From Ferrovaceae bacterium (GTDB taxonomy: Bacteria > Pseudomonadota > Gammaproteobacteria > Burkholderiales > Ferrovaceae), in NCBI GenBank assembly GCA_027457225.1, contig DAIDTL010000090.1:1-5183 (forward strand): DNA of 5,183 nt, given 5' to 3'. A program made the position numbers and the translations under genes. The first letter of the stretch is position 1; the number at the start of each line of letters is the position of its first letter. Shown here in pieces: positions 1 to 5,183 of this stretch. Under the pieces are notes generated by a model. It worked only from the letters and a program-made list of their open reading frames with translations, made no database searches and had not been told where the DNA came from.

Positions 1-3
1 CCC

Positions 4-1245
4 TTAAATGTATTGGCGTTTTTTACGCAAAGGTTTCAGAACCACGAAGGCCAGTAAGGCAGCCAAAATATCCAGGGTGATCACCACGCCAAACACCGGG
101 ATCCAACTGCCCGTCGCTTCATGCAACTGGGCTGCCATGGGGCCACCCAGCACTGATCCCACCCCTTGCGCCATGTATAGAAACCCGTAATTCGTCGTGG
201 CGTGTCGCTCACCAAACGTGTCCGTCAGTGTCGACGGAAAGAGTGAAAAAATCTCGCCCCAGCCAAAGAACACCACTCCCGAAAGCAGAACGAATAGCAC
301 CGGATCATCGCGAAACTGCAGCCAGGCAAACATGGCGATCCCCTCCAGCATGAAGGCGATGAACATGGTATTTTCACGCCCGATGTTGTCCGAGACCCAG
401 CCAAAGAAGGGGCGCGTCAATCCATTGGTGATCCGGTCCACAGTCAGGGCCAGGGGCAGGGCCGCCATCCCCATGACGATTAAGGAAGCGACGCCGAAGT
501 CTCGGGCAAATGCTGCCGTCTGGGAAATGACCATCAGCCCGGAGGTGGAAAGCATGGTCATCATGACAAACATCAGCCAGAACACCGGGGTTTTCAGCAT
601 CGCGGCCGGGGACACGCCCGAAAGTTCTTCGAGATGACCGGTGAGAATCGCATGCCGCTCACGGGGTGGACGCTTCAGGCCCTGCGCTGCCAGCAGCCCG
701 ACCATAGAAAAGATCAGGCCAAACGTCCAGAGTGTGGACTGGTACCCTCGTTCTGCAATGCTCGCAGAGATGGGAATCGTCGTCAGAATTGCCCCGAAGC
801 CATAACCTGCGGCCACCATACCGACAGCGAAACCGCGTCGATCGGGAAACCATTTGACCATCTGGCTGACAATCCCGATATATACGATGCCTGTTCCCAC
901 ACCGCCAAATAGCCCATAGGTCAGATACAACTGGGTGATCGTGGTGGCATTGGAGGCCAGCAACCAGCTTAAACCCGTCAATAGAATACCCACAGAAATC
1001 AGGAATCGGGGGCCAAATCGATCCACCAGAAACCCTTGCGCGGGAGACAGAAACGTCTGCAATACAATCAGGATTGAAAAAGTCACCTGAATTTCGGGAA
1101 GCTTCACCGCCAATGCACCCATCAGCGGCTTGGTGAACAAGGTCCAGGTGTATTGCGGACTGGATATTGCCATCATGCAGATGACTCCCAATACCAACTG
1201 AAACCACCGCTCTCCTCCACCCGAAGAGGGTTGGGTATTTACCAT
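4..1245 (-). CDS. OFA-family (oxalate/formate antiporter-like) MFS transporter
   Basis: A complete 413-residue inner-membrane carrier of the major facilitator superfamily. About twelve hydrophobic helices are visible (roughly residues 14-36, 52-72, 80-98, 104-125, 138-160, 170-190, then a charged loop 191-218, and six more between 219 and 404). The MFS motif A after TM2 is GFLVDRFGPR (71-80); its second-half copy is GWVSDNIGRE (282-291). KWFPDRRG (131-138) after TM4 and the glycine-rich TM4 GLFGGVGTG (111-119) are typical of the OFA branch, as is the TM10-TM11 stretch around 328-370. OFA members exchange small carboxylates such as oxalate and formate, but the substrate here cannot be read from sequence: residue 360 is Gln (YMAQG) where OxlT-type members carry a substrate-binding Lys. 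The ATG at 1245 was chosen over a TTG 28 codons upstream because TAAGGAG lies six bases before it and the extra residues are not transporter-like. It is divergent from ccmA; no functional link is evident. Confidence 0.9.
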   Translation of the reverse strand: MVNTQPSSGGGERWFQLVLGVICMMAISSPQYTWTLFTKPLMGALAVKLPEIQVTFSILIVLQTFLSPAQGFLVDRFGPRFLISVGILLTGLSWLLASNATTITQLYLTYGLFGGVGTGIVYIGIVSQMVKWFPDRRGFAVGMVAAGYGFGAILTTIPISASIAERGYQSTLWTFGLIFSMVGLLAAQGLKRPPRERHAILTGHLEELSGVSPAAMLKTPVFWLMFVMMTMLSTSGLMVISQTAAFARDFGVASLIVMGMAALPLALTVDRITNGLTRPFFGWVSDNIGRENTMFIAFMLEGIAMFAWLQFRDDPVLFVLLSGVVFFGWGEIFSLFPSTLTDTFGERHATTNYGFLYMAQGVGSVLGGPMAAQLHEATGSWIPVFGVVITLDILAALLAFVVLKPLRKKRQYI

Positions 1246-1251
1246 GGGTTG

Positions 1252-1257
1252 CTCCTT
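1252..1257 (-). promoter_or_regulatory. Shine-Dalgarno of the OFA transporter
   Basis: On the minus strand AAGGAG is followed by six bases (CAACCC) and then ATG at 1245. This strong site decides the start codon against the longer open frame that begins with TTG at 1329. Confidence 0.8.
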
Positions 1258-1259
1258 AG

Positions 1260-1281
1260 AAAAAAGTGGGGGCTGACCCCC
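1260..1281 (-). terminator. Terminator-like hairpin in the leader of the OFA transporter gene
   Basis: Read on the minus strand, GGGGG-TCAG-CCCCC (1281 to 1268) forms a perfect five-base-pair GC stem with a four-base loop. Two bases later comes a run of six T (1265 to 1260). This is the shape of an intrinsic terminator, although the stem is short. It ends immediately before the Shine-Dalgarno of the transporter and no minus-strand gene is visible between it and ccmA. It could therefore be an attenuator in the transporter leader, a block to antisense transcription coming out of the ccm operon region, or a chance structure. Any transcript of the transporter starting above 1281 must pass it. Confidence 0.4.
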
Positions 1282-1316
1282 TCGTAAAGTAACCTCTGTC
1301 CAGAAGCACAGCAATG

Positions 1317-1334
1317 ATTGTGCCAACACACGAT
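1317..1334. promoter_or_regulatory. Imperfect dyad in the divergent intergenic region, possible operator
   Basis: ATTGTG (1317-1322) and CACGAT (1329-1334) form an inverted repeat with one mismatch and a six-base spacer. It sits close to the middle of the 139-base region between two divergent genes, where a regulator could act on both. It does not match the CRP (TGTGA-N6-TCACA) or FNR (TTGAT-N4-ATCAA) consensus well. A second, perfect but widely spaced pair, GATTCA (1332-1337) and TGAATC (1361-1366), overlaps it. Chance is a real alternative for both. Confidence 0.2.
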
Positions 1335-1369
1335 TCAGGGAGTAGCGCAGGGTCAGGTCGTGAATCCTG

Positions 1370-1375
1370 TAGAAT
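1370..1375 (+). promoter_or_regulatory. -10-like box directly upstream of ccmA
   Basis: TAGAAT matches the sigma-70 -10 consensus TATAAT at five of six positions. No acceptable -35 hexamer is seen 16-18 bases upstream (the region near 1347-1352 reads GCAGGG). If used, transcription would begin around 1381-1384, at or next to the ccmA ATG at 1385, giving a leaderless or nearly leaderless message. That would agree with the absence of a Shine-Dalgarno before ccmA. Confidence 0.25.
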
Positions 1376-1384
1376 ACCGCAAAT

Positions 1385-1990
1385 ATGCTGTCCGTCTCCC
1401 ACCTGACCTGCCAAAGGGGCGAACGGATCCTGTTTCAGGATCTCAGTTTTGAATTGCCCGAAAGCCAATGGCTCCAGATTGCTGGAGCCAACGGTGCTGG
1501 AAAAACAAGCCTGTTGCGCATCCTCTGCGGCCTGGCGGAACCCGTGGCAGGCCGCGTGACCTGGAACGGCAAGGCCGTGCGGGAGAATCCGGAAACCTAC
1601 CACACCGACCTGCTCTACCTGGGTCATCAGGGCGCGCTCAAGGAGGAGTTGACCCCACTGGAAAATCTCGCATTGAGCCTCGGTATGGAGGGGTTTGCCG
1701 TATCGGAAAATACGGCCCTGGCGGCGTTGCATCCCTTCGGGTTACAAGGACGGGAACACCTGCCGGTACGCTTCCTTTCTGCAGGGCAACGACGTCGGGT
1801 GTTGCTGTGTCGCCTGCTGTTGCGTCCTGCCAGCCTATGGATACTGGATGAGCCCTATACCGCACTCGACGCGCATGCCGTGGGCTTTTTATCCAGCCTG
1901 ATCGAAACACATTTATCCCGGGGCGGAAGTGCTGTCCTGACCAGCCACCAATCCTTGTCCCTTCCCCCTGGCCTGTGCATTACCCTATGA
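1385..1990 (+). CDS. ccmA: Heme exporter ATP-binding protein CcmA
   Basis: A complete 201-residue cytoplasmic ABC ATPase, close to the usual CcmA length of about 205. With CcmB it powers release of holo-CcmE from the CcmC-heme-CcmE complex during System I cytochrome c maturation. All ABC motifs are visible: Walker A GANGAGKT (34-41), Q-loop Gln82 in YLGHQG, signature LSAGQ (131-135), Walker B WILDEP (152-157), D-loop LDA (161-163) and switch His188 in TSHQ. The signature has Ala in place of the second Gly of LSGGQ, as is common in CcmA. The ATG at 1385 is the only reasonable start: an in-frame TAG lies at 1370-1372, and the N-terminus begins MLSVSHLTC as CcmA proteins do. No Shine-Dalgarno is visible. 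It is the first gene of ccmABCDE; its TGA overlaps the ccmB ATG (ATGA). Confidence 0.97.
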   Translation: MLSVSHLTCQRGERILFQDLSFELPESQWLQIAGANGAGKTSLLRILCGLAEPVAGRVTWNGKAVRENPETYHTDLLYLGHQGALKEELTPLENLALSLGMEGFAVSENTALAALHPFGLQGREHLPVRFLSAGQRRRVLLCRLLLRPASLWILDEPYTALDAHAVGFLSSLIETHLSRGGSAVLTSHQSLSLPPGLCITL

Positions 1991-2664
1991 ACGGCCTTCT
2001 CTATCCTTTCCAACAGTCGGTGCGGCGCGACTTGCTGTTGGCGGCGCGTCACAAAACCGAGATCGTCACTGCCCTGTTCTTCTTTGTCATCGTGGTCAAT
2101 CTGTTGCCCCTCGGCATCGGACCGGACCCCGACCTGCTGCGCAAGATAGCTCCTGGCGCGTTGTGGATCGGTGCCCTGCTGGCGACATTGCTGGGATTGC
2201 AGCGCCTGTTTGCCCCGGACCATGCCGATGGCACTCTGGAACAGATGGCCTTGTCCCCCCAGTCGTTTACCCTGCTGGTGGCAGGAAAGATCCTGGCCCA
2301 CTGGGTGGTGGCGGGACTGCCCGTGGTCCTGATCGCTCCCGTACTGGGGTTGCAGTTTGACCTGTCTGGTCGCAGCCTGCTGATCCTGACTGTATCCTTG
2401 TTGCTGGGGACGCCCATCCTGTCGCTGATTGGTGCCGTGGGAGCTGCCTTGACGCTTGGTGTGCGCGGAAGTGGTGCACTGTTGTCACTGCTGATCCTGC
2501 CGTTGTACATTCCCGCTCTGATTTTTGGGGCAGGTGCCGTGGAAGCCGACCTCGCCGGATTGGGCTCCGAGGGACATTTGTCCCTCCTGGCCGCTCTGTT
2601 GGTTGTCAGCACTTTTTTTGCGCCGTGGGTTACCACGGTCGCGTTGCGCGTTGCGCTGGAGTAA
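1987..2664 (+). CDS. ccmB: Heme exporter membrane protein CcmB
   Basis: A complete 225-residue integral inner-membrane protein, the membrane partner of the CcmA ATPase in the CcmABCD complex that frees holo-CcmE. About six hydrophobic segments are seen (near 27-44, 55-71, 97-120, 130-153, 158-180 and 198-218). Family hallmarks are LFFF..VVNLLPLGIGP early on (around 30-46), FAPDHADGTLEQ (75-86) in the first cytoplasmic loop, and LPLYIPALIFGAG (171-183). The ATG at 1987, overlapping the ccmA stop as ATGA, was chosen because it fits operon overlap and the family length; an in-frame GTG at 1975 would add four residues. No strong Shine-Dalgarno precedes either, so translation probably depends on coupling from ccmA. 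The ccmC gene starts four bases after its stop. Confidence 0.96.
   Translation: MNGLLYPFQQSVRRDLLLAARHKTEIVTALFFFVIVVNLLPLGIGPDPDLLRKIAPGALWIGALLATLLGLQRLFAPDHADGTLEQMALSPQSFTLLVAGKILAHWVVAGLPVVLIAPVLGLQFDLSGRSLLILTVSLLLGTPILSLIGAVGAALTLGVRGSGALLSLLILPLYIPALIFGAGAVEADLAGLGSEGHLSLLAALLVVSTFFAPWVTTVALRVALE
2658..2661 (+). promoter_or_regulatory. Shine-Dalgarno of ccmC inside the end of ccmB
   Basis: GGAG at 2658-2661 lies seven bases before the ATG at 2669 and overlaps the last codon of ccmB. It sets the ccmC start. The same reading frame is open further upstream into ccmB, but that extension is out-of-frame ccmB sequence and not CcmC-like. Confidence 0.65.
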
Positions 2665-2668
2665 GCGG

Positions 2669-3412
2669 ATGAATCATTCCCTGGTCAACTGGTTCAAATT
2701 TGCATCGCCCGCTTCGTTCTATCCCTTGGTGGGACGGCTGATCCCCTTCTTTGCCACGGCAGCCGCGATACTGACCATTGCCGGTCTGTGGGTTGGCCTG
2801 GTGGTGGCGCCCACGGATGCCCAGCAAGGCGAAGGTTATCGCATCATTTTCGTGCACGTCCCGGCCAGCTGGATGTCCATGTTTATCTATTGCGTGATGG
2901 CGTTCTGGGCCGCATTGGGACTGGCCTTCAACACCCGTCTATCGGGTATGATGACCTCGGCCTTGGCGCCCACCGGGGCCTTGTTTGCTTTCTTATCGCT
3001 ATGGACTGGCGCTTTGTGGGGAAAACCCATGTGGGGAGCCTGGTGGGTGTGGGATGCGCGCCTCACCTCGCAATTGATCCTGTTCTTTTTATATCTGGGG
3101 TTCATCGCATTGCAGGCGGCTATTGACGATCCGCGCCGCGCCGACAAGGCCGGGGCCATCCTGGCCCTGGTCGGGGTGATCAATGTCCCCATTATTTATT
3201 TCTCGGTGCAATGGTGGAACACCCTGCACCAGGGCGCTTCTGTATCCATGACCAAAGCGCCCAGCATGGCGCATACCATGCTGCTGGGCATGCTGCTGAT
3301 GGCTTTGGCATTCTGGGCCTATACCATCGCCGTAGCCCTGATGCGGGTGCGTTGCATCATTCTGGAACGCGAACTGACCAGCGGGTGGGTGAAAAAAAAT
3401 GCAATGGAATAG
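2669..3412 (+). CDS. ccmC: Heme-handling membrane protein CcmC
   Basis: A complete 247-residue inner-membrane protein of the heme-handling protein family, matching the usual CcmC length of about 245. CcmC binds heme at the periplasmic face through its tryptophan-rich (WWD) loop and two axial histidines, and attaches it to CcmE. Six membrane segments are visible (near 26-47, 62-86, 96-113, 132-150, 160-178, 201-224). The tryptophan-rich motif runs from Trp117 to Ser134 and contains WGAWWVWDARLTS (122-134). The two expected axial histidines are His63 in FVHVPASWMS and His187 in WWNTLHQG, corresponding to E. coli His60 and His184. The C-terminal tail is short and basic (VKKNAME). The last 14 bases overlap ccmD, and an A8 run lies inside that junction. 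Confidence 0.98.
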   Translation: MNHSLVNWFKFASPASFYPLVGRLIPFFATAAAILTIAGLWVGLVVAPTDAQQGEGYRIIFVHVPASWMSMFIYCVMAFWAALGLAFNTRLSGMMTSALAPTGALFAFLSLWTGALWGKPMWGAWWVWDARLTSQLILFFLYLGFIALQAAIDDPRRADKAGAILALVGVINVPIIYFSVQWWNTLHQGASVSMTKAPSMAHTMLLGMLLMALAFWAYTIAVALMRVRCIILERELTSGWVKKNAME

Positions 3413-3566
3413 CTTCAATGATTTTCTGGCGATGGGCGGATATGCCCTTTATGTATGGGGCAGCATCGGCGCCTGTGTTCTGGGCATGGGAATCGAGATC
3501 TGGATGCTGAAACTGCGGCGACGTGCCATTTTGGCCCGGCTACTGCGCAAGGAATTGACGCAATGA
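3399..3566 (+). CDS. ccmD: Small heme-exporter accessory protein CcmD
   Basis: A 55-residue protein below common gene-calling cut-offs but clear from content and position. It begins MQWNSFNDFLAMGGYALYVW, giving the family hallmark MGGYALYVW (12-20). One membrane helix follows (about 15-38) containing an acidic residue, Glu33, and then a basic cytoplasmic tail rich in Arg and Lys (40-51). CcmD stabilises the CcmABCD complex and is needed for release of holo-CcmE. Many CcmD proteins read SYG after the YVW motif; here it is SIG (22-24). The start lies 14 bases inside ccmC. GGGTGA at 3387-3392, six bases upstream, can pair with the 16S rRNA 3' end through GGTGA. Its TGA overlaps the ccmE ATG as ATGA, so coupling on both sides is likely. 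Confidence 0.93.
   Translation: MQWNSFNDFLAMGGYALYVWGSIGACVLGMGIEIWMLKLRRRAILARLLRKELTQ
3549..3554 (+). promoter_or_regulatory. Shine-Dalgarno of ccmE inside ccmD
   Basis: AAGGAA at 3549-3554 is eight bases before the ATG at 3563. It supports that start over the in-frame extension running back to 3455, which is only ccmD sequence in another frame. Confidence 0.6.
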
Positions 3567-4003
3567 AACCACGTCACAAACGACTCCTCCTGATCGTTGG
3601 GGCCCTGGCTGTCCTCGGCATTGCCACGGCACTGGTCCTCAACGCATTCCGCAGCAATCTGGTGTTTTTCTACACGCCCACCCAGATCGCGAATGGCGAG
3701 GTCCCAAAAAACACAGCCTTCCGGATCGGCGGCCTGGTCAAGGCAGGCTCTCTCACGCGTGACGGGATCACCTCCAGTTTTGTGGTCACTGACACCGCAA
3801 AGGACGTCACCGTTACCTACAGCGGGATCCTTCCCGACTTGTTCAGGGAGGGACGCGGCATGGTCGCCCAAGGCAAACTCGGCAATGACGGACAATTTGT
3901 GGCCACCGAAGTGTTGGCAAAACACGACGAAAATTACATGCCGCCTGAAGTCAAGGATGCGGTGAATCAGGCACAGAAAGCCGCCAAAACGCTCAAACCC
4001 TGA
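3563..4003 (+). CDS. ccmE: Periplasmic heme chaperone CcmE
   Basis: A complete 146-residue protein that carries heme, bound covalently through a histidine, from CcmC to the CcmF/H ligase in the periplasm. A short basic N-terminus (MKPRHKR) is followed by one uncleaved signal-anchor helix (8-27), then the periplasmic OB-fold beta barrel. Family motifs are FFYTPTQI (35-42), FRIGGLVKAGS (53-63) and GILPDLFREGRGMVAQG (88-104). The heme-attachment motif is LAKHDENYMPPEV (118-130), with His121 and Tyr125 matching E. coli His130 and Tyr134; this is the usual HxxxY type, not the CxxxY variant of some archaea and sulfate reducers. A basic, flexible tail ends the protein. It is the last plus-strand ccm gene and meets ccmI tail-to-tail after 3 bases; ccmF does not follow. 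Confidence 0.98.
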   Translation: MKPRHKRLLLIVGALAVLGIATALVLNAFRSNLVFFYTPTQIANGEVPKNTAFRIGGLVKAGSLTRDGITSSFVVTDTAKDVTVTYSGILPDLFREGRGMVAQGKLGNDGQFVATEVLAKHDENYMPPEVKDAVNQAQKAAKTLKP

Positions 4004-4014
4004 TCCTTAGGGTT
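3996..4014. repeat. Inverted repeat across the ccmE/ccmI convergent junction
   Basis: AACCCT (3996-4001) and AGGGTT (4009-4014) are perfect six-base arms around a seven-base loop. The hairpin overlaps the stop codons of both converging genes. It is the only symmetric structure where termination in both directions would be expected, but neither side has a proper T-run (TTGTATCT on the plus side, TTTGAGCGTTTT on the minus side). At best it is a weak bidirectional terminator. Confidence 0.3.
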
Positions 4015-5183
4015 GTATCTGGCTGATGCTGACCTCTATGCCGCGCGTGCCAGGCTTGACGGGCAGACTTGCCCCCACCAGGTCACCGCTGCCGGGAGTG
4101 GCATTGCCCGACTTCGATACCCGCGCTTCCACTCGCACCAGACTGGCCGACGACAAGTTGAACTGTGGGCTCATGGCCATGGCGTCGGTCAACTCAAATT
4201 CCAGTGGCAACTGACTGACAGTCGTCTTCAAAACGGCGAGGGGCATGCGCGGACCCTGCACCGCCCGGGCAAAGAGATACACCGTATCCGTGGGTGCCGT
4301 TTTGCTCTTGAGTGACGGGTCCAGCACCACCGTACCGGCAACAGCACTGGAAGCGCCATTGGCTTGCGGACGGGTTGGGCCCGTGGCCAGTTGGAACTTG
4401 TCTTCGGCCAGGGGAGGCAACTTGATCTGGGCCCTTGCGATGTTCAGTTTTTCCAGCACAAAACGGGCATCCGGTGAGCCGGGTTCCAGAAGGGGCATCA
4501 GTTTTTCCCAAACGACGGTAGCTTTGCGGTAATTTTTGTCGGCAAAAGCAAAGCCCCCCGACAGAAACAATCCCTTTGCATTCCCCGGTTCCAGCACCAG
4601 GGCTTTCTCAACCCAGGAGCGCGCCTGCACCATGCCCTGATCCTGCCCGGAGGAGGCCAGGGCCTCTGCATAATCCACCATCAACTGCGGATCGTCGTTG
4701 AGTTGTTTGGTCAAATGTCCAAATGCCTCGACCGCTTCTTTGGGGCGGTCAATATTCATGTAGGAACGGGCCAGCATGGTCCAGCCCTCCGGGTTGTCCG
4801 GATTTTTGGCCAGCTTGGCGGCAAGTGACGCCACCATGGCACTGATCTGTTGTTCTGCAGCCTGGGGAGATTGCGGCTGGGGATTGAGCATTTCGGGGCG
4901 ACCGTGCCAGACATAGAGGGCGGCCACGACCACAGGAATGAGCACCAGGATTCCAATGGCCAGATTGCGTCCATGAGTGTAGTCAGTAACTTCAGGCGCC
5001 ATCGCCGTATCTTCCAGCAAGCGGCGCTGAACTTCGTCGCGAGCCTGCGTGTAATCGATATCTTCCAGGCTGCCTTCCTGATGTTCGGCATCCAGCTCTT
5101 TCAACTGATCGCGATAAACCGCTGTATTGAGTGCCTTGCGGTTGTCGCTGACCCCTGATCGCCGACGCAACAGGAAATAAAAC
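4007..5183 (-). CDS. ccmI: Cytochrome c biogenesis protein CcmI (N-terminus cut by window edge)
   Basis: A partial gene, with about 391 residues visible. The frame stays open to base 5183, where it reads FYFLLRRR, the end of a first membrane helix whose start lies outside; the TTG at 5170 is an internal Leu. Counting from that Leu, a cytoplasmic loop (about 10-60) contains ALNTAVYRDQLKELD (13-27) and RRLLED (49-54), typical of CcmI. TM2 spans 69-89, followed by a periplasmic TPR domain (about 105-250; for example PEGWTMLARSYMNID at 127-141). A beta-rich C-terminal domain covers about 278-385 with PTDTVYLFARA (293-303), MPLAVL and VEARVSKSG (347-355). CcmI is the apocytochrome c chaperone of the CcmFHI ligation complex. 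In E. coli its TPR part is fused to CcmH; the complete CcmI-type loop here suggests a separate gene. It is antiparallel to ccmABCDE. Confidence 0.94.
   Translation of the reverse strand, partial: FYFLLRRRSGVSDNRKALNTAVYRDQLKELDAEHQEGSLEDIDYTQARDEVQRRLLEDTAMAPEVTDYTHGRNLAIGILVLIPVVVAALYVWHGRPEMLNPQPQSPQAAEQQISAMVASLAAKLAKNPDNPEGWTMLARSYMNIDRPKEAVEAFGHLTKQLNDDPQLMVDYAEALASSGQDQGMVQARSWVEKALVLEPGNAKGLFLSGGFAFADKNYRKATVVWEKLMPLLEPGSPDARFVLEKLNIARAQIKLPPLAEDKFQLATGPTRPQANGASSAVAGTVVLDPSLKSKTAPTDTVYLFARAVQGPRMPLAVLKTTVSQLPLEFELTDAMAMSPQFNLSSASLVRVEARVSKSGNATPGSGDLVGASLPVKPGTRGIEVSISQIQP

Noticed and set aside
197..637. Open frame of 146 codons on the plus strand opposite the transporter
   Set aside because: It is antisense to a well-supported MFS gene, has low-complexity Ser/Arg/Asn-rich composition, no recognisable motif and no ribosome binding site that I can see.
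659..1207. Open frame of 182 codons on the minus strand overlapping the transporter in another frame
   Set aside because: It is an out-of-frame reading of the conserved transporter sequence (KWFPDRRG region). The product has no membrane pattern or domain, so it is a shadow of moderately GC-rich coding.
1291..1326. Possible minus-strand sigma-70 promoter pieces (TTGGCA at 1326-1321, TTGCTG at 1314-1309, TACTTT at 1291-1286)
   Set aside because: TTGGCA has no -10 at proper spacing. TTGCTG and TACTTT are 17 bases apart, but each matches the consensus at only three of six positions, too weak to list as a promoter.
1246..1329. N-terminal extension of the transporter to a TTG at 1329
   Set aside because: The ATG at 1245 has a strong SD at six-base spacing and starts just before the conserved RWFQLVLG segment. 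The extension would cover the terminator-like hairpin and the SD itself.
1256..1732. Minus-strand frame of 158 codons spanning the intergenic region and the start of ccmA
   Set aside because: It is antisense to the Walker A region of ccmA, has no recognisable domain and would run through the leader and SD of the transporter.
2049..2636. Open frame of 195 codons on the minus strand opposite ccmB
   Set aside because: The product is rich in Arg, Pro, Ser and Asn, as expected from the complement of a hydrophobic membrane gene, and it lies wholly within ccmB.
2525..2668. N-terminal extension of ccmC back into ccmB
   Set aside because: The extra residues are an out-of-frame reading of ccmB; the SD-preceded ATG at 2669 gives the normal CcmC length and N-terminus.
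1..5183. CRISPR arrays, tRNA or rRNA genes, insertion sequences, phage or defence genes
   Set aside because: Apart from 139 bases upstream of ccmA, 3 bases between ccmE and ccmI and the first 3 bases, the window is covered by recognised housekeeping-type genes. I saw no repeat array, transposase or structural RNA.

Overview
The window holds most of a System I (Ccm) cytochrome c maturation locus, next to a divergently transcribed major facilitator transporter. It looks like chromosomal DNA of a Gram-negative proteobacterium: System I genes, tight ATGA-type overlaps, SD-led starts for several genes and moderately GC-rich coding. An acidophilic or chemolithotrophic genus such as Acidithiobacillus would fit, but that is a guess and nothing in the window proves it. 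There are no RNA genes, insertion sequences, CRISPR arrays or phage genes visible.

Layout. (1) 4-1245, minus strand: a complete 12-TM transporter of the oxalate/formate antiporter (OFA) branch of the MFS, starting at an ATG with a strong Shine-Dalgarno. (2) 1246-1384: a divergent intergenic region with a terminator-like hairpin in the transporter leader, an imperfect dyad near its middle, and a -10-like box just before ccmA. (3) 1385-4003, plus strand: ccmA, ccmB, ccmC, ccmD and ccmE in the usual order, with overlaps of 4 nt (A/B), 14 nt (C/D) and 4 nt (D/E) and a 4-nt gap between B and C, so almost certainly one translationally coupled operon. The 55-residue ccmD gene is easy to miss but clear. 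(4) 4007-5183, minus strand: ccmI, tail-to-tail with ccmE across 3 nt, its N-terminus cut off by the window edge.

How the genes work together. CcmA (ATPase), CcmB and CcmC (membrane proteins) and small CcmD load heme covalently onto the periplasmic chaperone CcmE and release holo-CcmE. CcmI, with its periplasmic TPR domain, holds apocytochrome c for the ligation step carried out with CcmF and CcmH. ccmF, ccmG and ccmH are not in the window. Because ccmI faces the other way, they probably lie past the right edge on the minus strand, which would make this a split, convergent ccm locus instead of a single ccmABCDEFGHI operon. All visible Ccm proteins keep their key residues, so the system appears functional.

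I found no undescribed system. The points worth a second look are the convergent ccm split, the terminator-like element in the transporter leader, the Gln at the usual TM11 Lys position of the transporter, the A8 tract at the ccmC/ccmD overlap, and the lack of an SD at ccmA.
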